Assembly (NCBI GenBank): GCA_016271365.2
Contig: JADMNL010000028.1
Location: 53,338,001-53,402,000, forward strand
DNA from: Neoceratodus forsteri
Lineage: Eukaryota > Chordata > Ceratodontiformes > Ceratodontidae
DNA length: 64,000 bases
Direction: 5' to 3'
Shown: piece by piece, positions 43,165-51,999 of the stretch
How positions within the stretch are numbered: position 1 is the stretch's first letter
How the letters are laid out: every line of letters begins with the position of its first letter
The notes under the pieces: generated by a model
What the model saw: only the letters and a program-made list of their open reading frames with translations
Database searches by the model: none
What the model was told of the DNA's origin: nothing
Program-made: the position numbers and the translations under genes

Positions 43165-45345
43165 AAGCGTCCATTGGATGCTTGGAAATTTATTGATTTA
43201 TACATCAGTTTACAACCTTTGAGCCAGCGGCTCGTTTCCAAAGGTACCTCGTCACAAAGAGGACAAAACACAGTACAACATTTCGTTACATCATTGTAGG
43301 TAACAGCATTTTTTTTTTTTTTTTACATCATAGCAGGCAACAGTTAGGCAGATATATGCTGTAATTACTTTGTTTACAATAACAGTGTAACAGGTTAGGA
43401 TTGACAGGTTATAACAGTTATTGGATAAGATTGAGAGGTAAGCATACATTGGTTAACAGACAAATTAGTCTTGAGCAGGGACTGCTAGGTTAGTAAAAAC
43501 AGGTGGCTTTGGGACAGGGTAGGTGATAGGTAGGGAGGCGAGCCACTCTGGGAGTTCTGTCAGTTGTTGATTGTGAAGCTACTCAGAGAGTTTTGTCGGG
43601 TACAATGAGCTTGAACACCTACAGCCAGGGACAAGCACAGCTACGCATGTTAAATAGCTGACTTCGAAGTGCGGTTTTGAAGCTGCAGATTGAACGGGTA
43701 TCGGTGATGGAGCTGGGAAGAGTATTGTACCAGGTGGGGGCTCTGTAATAGAAGGACCATTGACCATGTGTGGTCCTGGTTCTTGGGATAGACAGGGTGG
43801 CCTTGGAGGAGCTACGAGTTTGGACTAAGGGTTGAGCTAGGTGGATAGAGGCTGTCAGACCGGGAGGGGATAGTCCAAGGAGTTTTTTTCGTTAGGAGGC
43901 AGGTTTGGTATCTGAGCCATTCGTCCAGGTTGAGCAGCTTAGCAAAGTCATATAGCTGGCAGGTATGGGTTAATCTGGTGGCTCCTGTGATTAACCTACA
44001 GGCCTTGTTCAAGGTGTGTCGAATTTTATTAAGGGCGGTCGTATCTGCGGCACCATAGACAGGCAGGCCATAGTCCACTAGGGACAAGATTGAGGAGGTG
44101 ACTGCTAGTCGGAGGGCCTCGGGGGGGAGGCAGTGCTTGTAGCGATAAAGGATACCTAGCTGTATTTGCAGTTGAGGCTAGAGTATCAATGGGTGGGAAA
44201 GTGAGGGCAGAGTCAAAGGAGACCCCAAGGTACTTGTACAGGCGGACTTGCTCGAGAGGAAGTTTAGAGCCAGAGAGGATCAGAGTGGGAAATTACTGAG
44301 TTTGTTTTTGGGATGGGCAAAGAGCATGGATTTGGTTTTTAGATTGACTACAAGTCTGTGCTTTTGAACCAGGCTTCAGCATCATTGAAGGCTAGTTGCA
44401 AGGTATCTTGAAGGGAGATGGGTTTTCGGTGGGTGGCAAAGATGACAGCATCATCTGCATACAGCAGGATTTTACCCATGCAAGCTCTGGGCATGGTATT
44501 GAGGTATAGTGAGAAGAGAAGTGGGCCTAGGATGGAACCCTGGGGGACTCCGGATCGGATGGGACATGTATTGGACAGGGTCCCATTAATTCTAACACAC
44601 TGAGAGCGGTCCGACAAGTAGCTGGAGCACCAGGAGACCGGGCCGGCGGCAAAGCCGATGCGATAGAGGGCATCCAACAATAGGAAGTGGGAGACAGTGT
44701 CGAAAGCCTTTGAGAGGTCAATAAACACTGCCCTGCTAGTGAGCCGAGTCAAGGGAGGAATGAAAAAATTGAGAACTCAATAAGAGCAGTGCTGGTACTG
44801 TGACCTGCGCGAATCCGTGCTGTTCATGGCAGAGGATGTTGTATTTGGTCAGGTAATCTGTGATTTGGGTTGCCACCAGTTTTTCAAGGGCTTTGGAGAG
44901 GGTGGAAGAATGGAGATAGGCCGGTAGTTCGGCTGAGGACCTGTCACCTCCTTTGTGTATGGGCAAGACTGAGGCTGTTTTCCAGCCTGAGGGAATTGAC
45001 CCAGGCAGAGGGACTTGTTGAGCAGGGTAGTTAGGGGGCAAGGACCTGATCCAGGACCCGGCTGGAGGATACTGGGGTCCAGGGAGTCGCTGCCAATATT
45101 ATTGCTCTTAAGAGCTTGAAGCAGGTGTGGCCTAGCTTCCTGGGGAGTCACCCTGCATAAGTGGAAGCTAGGATATTGAAAGTCAGGGGCGGGTATGGTT
45201 GAAATCCCTCCCTGCTGGCCTTTGCTTCTGGTACCTGGGCTTGGAGCACCAACCGGGGTTGCCAGCATGCTGCTGTTTGGTGATTTGTAATGAACTTTAT
45301 TTCTCAGATGTCTATATGCGAGCCAGTCGAGGTGCAAACTGCCCA
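43165..45345 (-). mobile_element. Rex1/L2-like LINE fragment, 5'-truncated
   Basis: Minus strand. From 45,337: RT start region HLLQALKSNNIGSDSLDPS, SGWKTASVLPIHKGGDRSS (about 44,990), LSKALEKLVATQITDYL and NILCHEQHGF, then VFIDLSKAFDTVSHFLLLDAL (44,725), SGVPQGSILGPLLFSLYLN, the catalytic LLYADDAVIFATH (44,475-44,440), and the post-RT YGAADTTALNKIRHTLNKACRLI (44,060). 3' end at 43,178 (complement ATAAATCAATAAATTTCC). Better preserved than L2-A. Several frameshifts. Confidence 0.8.
44348..44752 (-). CDS. Rex1/L2-like RT palm fragment (open)
   Basis: 134 codons covering the RT core: FIDLSKAFDTVSHFLLLDALYRIG, PVSWCSSYLSDRSQCVRIN, SGVPQGSILGPLLFSLYLNTMP, and the catalytic YADD in LLYADDAVIFATH, then LQLAFNDAEAWF. 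All three acidic positions of an RT (first Asp in FIDLSKAFD, Asp-Asp in YADD) are intact. Part of the LINE at 43,165-45,345 and broken on both sides. Confidence 0.8.
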   Translation of the reverse strand: MTRLTSRAVFIDLSKAFDTVSHFLLLDALYRIGFAAGPVSWCSSYLSDRSQCVRINGTLSNTCPIRSGVPQGSILGPLLFSLYLNTMPRACMGKILLYADDAVIFATHRKPISLQDTLQLAFNDAEAWFKSTDL

Positions 45346-45612
45346 GGATCTATCACTGAGACTCAGTCATTTGCACTGGTCACAGTGTAATCATTTTGAA
45401 CAGCCTCCCCTAATGGACATAAAAGATCTAGAAAAGTACTGATTTCTCACAGCAATGTCTACCAATGCAGTTCTTTATTTAGATTCATGTTTATGATATG
45501 AGTTAGCTTGGATATGTGATAATACCTCATTTGAGGATGTACCGAATTGGCATGTCCCTACAGGGTATTCCTTGGTGTGCTCTGGGAATTATAATGGGCC
45601 CTTCAGCAGCAA

Positions 45613-45801
45613 AGGAGCAGAATAGTGCAGTGGTTTAAGGCTCTGCGCTGTAAACCTGGAGATCTGGGTTTGAATCCCACAGCCCCCAATTGCACTCACT
45701 GAGCAAATCATTTAACTTCTTTGTGCTCCCAGGTCACACCTCTAAACAAGCTTTCAGCTCAGTGTGTCTCACCTGGTAAAAAAAATAAAATAAAAATAAA
45801 T
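45613..45801 (+). mobile_element. MIR/CORE-like SINE (SINE-1 copy 3)
   Basis: TAGTGCAGTGGTTTAAGGCTC head, GGGTTTGAATCCCAC B-box, a shortened core (CACTGAGCAAATCATTTAAC) and the AGTGTGTCTCACCTGG tail with AATAAAA-rich end. Slightly shorter than copies 1 and 2 in the core. Confidence 0.85.
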
Positions 45802-46033
45802 GCCTGAATGGCGGGGGTAGATAGGATGTTTCACAGAAACCTAATTATGCAATAAGAACTGTGTTTTCTACAAATGTAGGAACATATTTATGTACAATGT
45901 ACTGACAGAGAACAGCAATGGCTGTTTAACCATATCACCTGAGTGTGGAACGAGTAATTAAAGATAATTAAATTAATTTATAGTAACTAATGTAAACTAT
46001 ATTGTTATATTTCTCTTTTTCTTTACTTTTCAG

Positions 46034-46098
46034 GAGAAAATAATCCTCTTAATATCCTTATTGAAGTAGTTGAAGAAAATGAACAAAATGTACATTGC
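46034..46098 (+). CDS. Candidate internal host exon, 65 bp
   Basis: Preceded by a strong polypyrimidine tract ending TTTTCTTTACTTTTCAG and an upstream ACTAAT that could be a branch point, and followed by a GTAAGT donor. One frame is open through the exon: two bases of a split codon, then ENNPLNILIEVVEENEQN and three more residues. The other two frames stop. The segment matches none of the repeats seen here. I do not recognise the protein. The plus-strand orientation and acidic, helical-looking sequence are all that can be said. Sixty-five bases is a frame-shifting length, so skipping it would change the downstream frame. Confidence 0.5.
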
Positions 46099-46595
46099 GT
46101 AAGTATTTTGGAGAAAATGTGTTCTTCTGTTTTGTCTGCATGTGCATGCCAAGTTGTGTTTATTTGTATTTGTTAACTAGAAATCATACACTGGGCTTCC
46201 TTCCCAAAATGTGCCAGCTGGGACTGTGCTGTACTACCGTGTCAGAGATCATGAAGCAAAACCCAATCCCGACTCCCACACTGTGGGACCATGGGGCCCA
46301 GAACATGACATGGAGGTATCGCTTCACGGATCTGAGGGGGGGGTTGGTCAGCCTACTGCAATAATGATTCTTAACATGGGATGGGAGAAGATATCGATGT
46401 TATGGGTGAACATGCGATCTCAGTCATGCTTCACCAGTGGGATGGCCATCATTACATGTCCTCCATAAATGTGACTGCAGGCTGTGTAAGAGCCTTAGCA
46501 ACACAAGGAGTTGAAATGCCCATCCAGCACTAATGGCATTCACCTCCAGCCCATCTGCCTCAAAGCCACTGAATGACCTTGAGTATCTTCACATT
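46099..46595. other. Unassigned sequence downstream of the candidate exon
   Basis: A GTAAGT donor, then AT-rich sequence. From about 46,190 to 46,480 there is a G-rich stretch with open frames on both strands that I could not place (possibly a decayed DNA element). No splice-bounded coding sequence seen. Confidence 0.35.
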
Positions 46596-46705
46596 ACATA
46601 GAAACATAGAAGTTGATGGCAGATAAGGACCGCAAGGCCCATCCAGTCTGCCCATTTCTTTTTCTACCTTATAAATGTGCCATCGGCCTTTGCTCTGTCA
46701 GTGAC

Positions 46706-47167
46706 CTATCTATTCATAGTCATTTGTATTGCTCCCTTATGCCTATCCCATGCCTGTTTGAAGCCCTGCACTGTATTCATAGCCACCACTTCTTGTGGTA
46801 AGCTATTCCATGCATCTACCACCCTTTCTGTGAAAAAGAATTTCCTCACATTCCCCCTTAATCGGCCTCCCTCTAATCTCATGCTGTGTCCTCTTGTCCT
46901 GCAATTTTTCTTATATTTAAACATGTTAGACTCTTTCACCTTGTTTATGCCCTTAAGGTGTTTAAATGTCTCGATCATATCACCTCTCTCCCTCCTTTGC
47001 TCAAGGGTATACATATTGAGCTCCGTTAATCTGTCCTCATATGTCTTCTGATGCAGTCCCTGCACCATTTTGGTTGCCCTTCTCTGGACTGCCTCAATTT
47101 GGTTAATGTCCTTGTGAAGGTGTGGCCTCCAATACTGCACGCAGTACTCCAGATGGGGCCTAACCAA
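46706..47167 (-). CDS. LINE X2 post-RT region (open)
   Basis: 153 codons open to the natural-looking end of ORF2. It starts [20 protein letters not shown] and includes [61 protein letters not shown] and FFTERVVDAWNSLPQEVV. This conserved tail is shared by all CR1-like copies here. No known catalytic motif; likely involved in RNA binding or target priming, by analogy with other LINEs. Confidence 0.8.
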   Translation of the reverse strand: MVRPHLEYCVQYWRPHLHKDINQIEAVQRRATKMVQGLHQKTYEDRLTELNMYTLEQRRERGDMIETFKHLKGINKVKESNMFKYKKNCRTRGHSMRLEGGRLRGNVRKFFFTERVVDAWNSLPQEVVAMNTVQGFKQAWDRHKGAIQMTMNR

Positions 47168-47329
47168 TGTCTTGTACAGAGGGATTATTACCTCCTCTTA
47201 CGACTTGTGATACCCCTACTAATACACCCTAACACCCCCTAGCCTTACCTACTGCTTTAGAGGTCTGCTTGGATGATTTTAGGTCATCAGTGATGATGAT
47301 GCCCAAGTCTCTTTCTTCCTTTGTGACTG

Positions 47330-47740
47330 CTAGCAACTCCCTCCCAGCCTATAAGTGGCTTCAGGGTTTCTCTTCCCTATGTGCATGATTTTGCACTTCT
47401 TTGCATTAAATCCCAGTTGCCACTCTTCTGACCATTTTGCTAGTTTATCCAGATCTCTTCTCATTCTGCCCACCCCATCTGGATCATCTACTCTGTTGCA
47501 GATCTTGGTGTCATCTGCAAACAGACAAGCCTTACCCTCTAGTCCATCTGCAGAGGTCACTAATGAAGATGTTGAATAGGACTGGCCCAGGACTGATCCC
47601 TGAGGTACCCCACTTGTGACTTGCATCTCTTCTGACTGTATACCATTTACCACCACTCTCTGTTTTCTGCCAGTCAACCAGTTTGCCACCCAGTTGACCA
47701 ACTCTCTGACCATCCCGAGCCTACCTAGCTTATTTATCAA
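47330..47740 (-). CDS. LINE X2 RT palm fragment (open)
   Basis: 136 codons: GRKQRVVVNGIQSEEMQ, TSGVPQGSVLGQ, the catalytic FADD in CLFADDTKICNRVDD, DLDKLAKWSEEWQLGFNAKKCKIMHIGKRN. The active-site Asp pair is intact. A frameshift after SVLGQ (QSYSTSS where the family has PVLFNIFIS) is compensated soon after. It lies between an upstream RT segment (48,173-47,904) and the post-RT segment in other frames. Confidence 0.8.
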   Translation of the reverse strand: MINKLGRLGMVRELVNWVANWLTGRKQRVVVNGIQSEEMQVTSGVPQGSVLGQSYSTSSLVTSADGLEGKACLFADDTKICNRVDDPDGVGRMRRDLDKLAKWSEEWQLGFNAKKCKIMHIGKRNPEATYRLGGSC

Positions 47741-48593
47741 TCTTCTATGTGGAACAGTGTCAAAAGCTTTGCTGAAGTCAAGGTAGGCGACATCAACTGC
47801 TCCCCTTGGTCCACCACTCTGGTTACCCAGTCAAAGAAATCTATGAGATTAGTTTGACAGGACCTTCCTTTTGTAAACCCATGCTGTCTTGGATCCTGTG
47901 CCCCTATGATTCCAGGTGTTGCACTATCCTTTCCTTAAGGAGTGCCTCATAATCTTGCCCACTACTGAGGTAGACTGACTGGTCTGTAGTTCCCGCCTCC
48001 TCCCTGCTACCACTCTTGTGGAGCGGGATCACATAAACCCTTCTCCAGTCTTCTGGGACCTCTCCTGTGCTCAGAGACTCACTAAACAATTCTGCTAATG
48101 GCTCTGCTAGTTCCTCCTTTAGCTCCTTAAGTACCCTGGGATGTATGCCATCAGGTCCCATTGCCTTATCCACCCTGAGCTTAGTAGCTCTTGTAGGACC
48201 CTTTCTTTTGTGAAGGAGTAGTGCTCACCTCCCTCCCCTGTGTCCATGATGCTGAGCTGTGGGCCCTGCCTACCTTCTCTTCAGTAAATACTGAGCAAAA
48301 GTATCTATTTAGGATAGATGCCTTTACAGGGTCCTCCTCCTCACATGCTCCCTTTTCTCCATTAAGCAGTAATACCCCTCTGGACTTTCTCCTTTCACTA
48401 ATGTATCTATAGAAAGTCTTGTCACCTTCTTTACTGTTCGTAGCTAGTGTTTCCTCAGTTTGGGACTTTGCCTGCCTTACTGCCTTACCTGCTTCCCTTA
48501 GGGCAGTTTGGTATGCCTCCCTATCTTCATCCCGCTGTGTTCCCTTATATTTTCTGAAGGCCAGCCTTTTGGCTCTGACCTTTTCTGCTACTG

Positions 48594-49140
48594 TATTTGC
48601 CTCCCATAGTGGATGCATTCCCCCCAGTAAGCCAGGATGTACTTGCCCTGATAGGGTGCTGCCATAGGGGTGTTTGTGGCAAGAGGGAATCTGGTCCTGT
48701 CACCTCTAGGATTAGTAGGTGCATGTGAAGGGAAGCTAGAGTGGTAGTCCAGGCTGAGATCACAGACCAATGACAGTATAGTTTCTGGGTGGAAAAAATG
48801 TAATAGAAAAAAAAACTATACAATGAAGCTTTGGTATTCTAGGATTTTATATTAGGATTTGTTTTACCGATTTACTTCAAATAATACAAAACAATGCATA
48901 AAATGAAATAATTGGTTACAGTACAATAGTTTCATAACCTGCACTTTCGAAATGTTCTTAGAGATATCATCTAGCACTTTTATACATATCAGTGAGCTAA
49001 AAATGAGAGCAGGATAAATTGATGCCTAGGTGGCAATTTTTAATAAAGTTAAGCATCAAACTTTCAACTCACATATGAGCTCGTGGGCTGAGTGAGGGAA
49101 AAAAAAAAGAAAAAAACATTTTAAATTAAAGTACTACACT
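48594..49140. other. Unassigned sequence
   Basis: AT-rich with an A-run at about 49,098-49,116. No coding region or transposon signature apart from the flanking elements. It is the left flank of DIRS-D. Confidence 0.4.
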
Positions 49141-49688
49141 TTCAGACAACATGACGTCTTGCTGTATTCTGACATATGCAGTTAGCCCCAGCACTTGAAC
49201 TGCTCCATAGAGGAAAGAGTTAACTCTATGCCAGAGCATAGAACCTTAGGCTCGAACTCGGTTCAAACCTCTGTCTGCTGCACTTCAAAGTGTAACCATC
49301 AGATTCTTTACTCCGCCTAACTGAACAGTCGCTCTGGAGAGCTCTCCTTCGCTTGTCGGTTCGGTCTCAGTAAAAACGTCAGTTCTAAACCGTAATTGTC
49401 TTTACTTTCTTTGGTTCAGATCCCTGTCTGCGGTACAGTAAGTGTCGTAGGTAGTGGACTTTAGTTACTGTTTAATTTCTGTATTTTGTGTGGAAATTGT
49501 GAAGTTTTTTTAATCGGTCTGGTTCGGAACCAATTGTGTTGATTGATTTTATTCTTTATTTCCTTAGTGTGAGGTATCGGTTTCAAAAAAAGTATTTTTA
49601 GATGTTTTTTTTCACAGTCCGTAACACAGTTGGTAACCGATTGGGGGGTCTTGCCTGGCTTTAAAGCTGCTAAAGGGTAAATGTTAGG
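49141..49688 (+). promoter_or_regulatory. DIRS-D 5' inverted repeat and leader
   Basis: Begins TTCAGACAACATGACG and then CTTGCTGTATTCTGAC. Carries GAACTGCTCCATAGAGGAAAG, CTTTACTCCGCCTAACTGAACAG, TCGGTTCGG motifs, and a diverged CCGTAACACAG version of the conserved leader motif at 49,619-49,629, 60-70 bp before the gag ATG. Confidence 0.6.
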
Positions 49689-51318
49689 ATGGCTATGTCT
49701 GAGAAACCCAAGAGAAAAACTGGGCCCACAGGGTTTCAACACTGTAGTGAGTGTGGGAATGCCTTTGTTAAGGCAGACGCTCACACCACCTATGTTTACT
49801 GTCTGGGGTTTGACCATCTTGATTCAGACTGCCAAATTTGTAAGAATTTCCCGAAGGCTACCCTGGATAAGAGATTGGGTAGGCTTAGGAAAAAGGGGGC
49901 CGAGAAGTCCACTGATCCGGATGGCCAGCTCGGTTTGGTTCTGACCGAACCTGAGGAAGTGCACACTGACCTGGGCGATACTCCCTCGGGCAAAAGGAGA
50001 GCCAATCCTGAGGGGTGGGTTCCATCTTAGAAAAAGAGAAAATCGGCCGGTTCTGATCCAGAACTGCAACATCCAAATGCCAAGGAGATAGCCAGAGCGA
50101 TAAGTATTGTGGAATTGCTCCGTCCGGTTCCGTTCGATCCGGCACCTCTCAGTAGGCGCTCAGTTCGGTCGGTTCCTCCGGTTCTGGAATATTGTCCGGA
50201 TGAATATTATGAACTGGATTTGGAGGGGGAGGAAGATTACAACTAAGATGATGATGGCGATGATGGTGTGGAAGGTCTGGATGAGCCCATTGAACTGGAC
50301 ATCTCCCCAGACAGGCCTTCTAATGTTTCCCCTCCCAGGCTTTCTAAGTCCCCTTTCCACTATTTGCTCTACAGAAAAGTGGCAGAGACCCTCCAGCTCC
50401 CTCAGGTTGAAGTTGTTGATGAACAAGAGGAGCCTGACTATGTAGAAATGATGGACATTCCAGAGTCCAAAAGGCTGTCTTTTCCCCTCCATAAATCTTT
50501 TGGAAAACGGACACAAATTATTCTCCAGACACCAAATTCATTACCTCCTGTGGACAAGCGAATGGACAGGAGGTATATGCTGTCAGGCTCAGGTATGGGA
50601 TACTTGTTCCAACAATGCAGCCATGTTGGGGTCATGCAGGCTGCAGCCTGTGACAAGGCTAATATACCTTTGGCTTCACACACCCCAGATAAAGACTCAA
50701 GGAAGGTGGATGCTATGGCCAAAAAAAAACAGTACTTGGCATCCTCCTTGGGACTCAGGCAGGCAAACTATATGGCCTACACAACCAGATACCAGAAGTC
50801 CAGATGGGATACTGTTCTGGAACTGGCTAAACAGGCTTCCCCCCCAGCTAGCCAAGGAGCTGGAGGAGGTGGCTGCTGATGGGACTGAGGCATCTAAGAT
50901 CCAATTTCATGCTGCTGTGGACTCAAATGATGTGTCATCACGAGTCATGGCTACATCTGTGTCTCTTCGGAGATTTGCTTGGTTCAGGTATACTAGCTTC
51001 TCACAGGACACCCAGGCTAAGGCCATGGATTTCCCTGTGGTGGGTAATTCTTTGTTTGGGAAGCAGACAGAGAATTACATGAAAAAGATGGATGAATACA
51101 GGACCACCTACAGGAGTGCACAGGCCAAGGAAAGGCAGGCAACTCCTCAGAAGCAGCAGTCTAGGGGCAGGGGCAGGCCTTTTCACAGTCCTTTCTACCA
51201 GGCACAGGCCTGCTCTCCTTTTCCTCAGAGGGGGTTCTTCAGAGGAAGAGGCAGAAGGGGGATGAGCAAGGCTGCATCCTCCTCCCAATCTAAGGCTCCT
51301 GCCAAGCAGACACCCTGA
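49689..51318 (+). pseudogene. DIRS-D gag-like protein, nearly open
   Basis: ATG at 49,689 (MAMSEKPKRKTGPTGFQHCSECG). The first frame is open apart from a TAG at 50,028-50,030 and a TAA near 50,242, both substitutions. It includes the CxxC pairs (HCSECG, TTYVYCLG with the first Cys changed to Tyr, SDCQICKNF), KKRKSAG, and YVEMMDIPESKRLSFPLHKS. At a C-run near 50,840-50,846 the frame shifts and the rest (ELEEVAADGTEASKIQFHAAVD, RGRGRPF, RGFFRGRGRRG) reads in another frame to the stop at 51,316-51,318. One extra C there explains the shift. Confidence 0.8.
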
Positions 51319-51999
51319 TGTGTCAGCCCGGGTTGACTCCCCTATTCCAGTAGGAGGCAAGCTGGCTTACTGCTTCCAGGCCTGGAAGTCTCTTACCTCA
51401 AACAAGTGGGTCCTGGAGGTAATAAGCCAGGGACTGGTCCTCAGTTTCAAAAAATTTCTAAAGCTGAGGGTAAGGTCTTTTCCACCTAATATTTCCGAAA
51501 CCATTGCCCTAGAGGCAGAGGTTTCCTCTCTGCTAGCTCTCAGATCCATAGAGAGAGTTCTTACTCAACAGAGGGGCAAGGGTCTGTACTCCACATAGAA
51601 ACATAGAATTTGATGGCAGATAAGGACCGCTTGGCCCGCCTTGTCTGCCCATTTCACTACCTAGCAGATAAGCTGCAGATCCTAGTTAACCAACAGCCTA
51701 CTTCCTCCTACCCCCACTAGAATTGCCTTATATATGTCCCATGCATTCTTGAATTCCCCCACTGTTTTTGACTCTACGACCTCCTCAGGAATGCTGTTCT
51801 ATATATCCACAACCCTTTCTGTGAAGAAATACTTCCTCACATTACCTCTGAACTGTCCCCCCTCTATCTTCAAATTGTGCCCCCTTGTTTTTGCACATCT
51901 CTTTTTCTGAAAGATGCTACCCTCTTGGACTTTGTTGATTCCCTTGAGGTATTTTAAAGTTTCTATCATGTCCCCCTCTCCCTCCTTTCCTTGAGGCTA

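Larger units (their letters stand above)
33363..45450 (+). mobile_element. L1/Tx1-like LINE (L1-b), shattered by nested insertions
   Basis: Plus-strand pieces in the right order for one element: 5' UTR repeats (33,363-33,565), ORF1 N-terminus (33,683-33,837), ORF1 C-terminus (36,298-36,700), inter-ORF sequence (36,700-37,189, 37,685-37,790 and 39,479-40,425), ORF2 endonuclease (40,426-40,693 and 40,929-41,430), the post-endonuclease linker (42,213-42,755) and possibly FEQPPLMDIKDLEK at 45,395-45,440. At least eight insertions separate them. I infer one element from order and orientation; some joints lack a checkable target duplication. Confidence 0.65.
46596..48593 (-). mobile_element. CR1-like LINE X2, 5'-truncated
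   Basis: Minus strand, 3' end at 46,596 with ACATAGAAACATAG and the GGGCCTTGCGGTCCTTATCTGCC signature. The linker KVRAKRLAFRKYKGTQRDEDREA starts at about 48,593. RT follows: MGPDGIHPRVLKELKEELAE (48,165), GEVPEDWRR, the palm with SGVPQGSVLGQ, the catalytic LFADDTKICNRVDD (about 47,505), then GFNAKKCKIMH. The post-[22 protein letters not shown] (47,167) and FFTERVVDAWNSLP complete it. Closest to X1. Confidence 0.88.

Noticed and set aside
50830..50880. Apparent programmed frameshift in gag (same place broken in DIRS-A and DIRS-D)
   Set aside because: DIRS-B reads straight through (QLASELEQVAADG), and A and D carry different indels near a C-run, so independent slippage mutations explain it.
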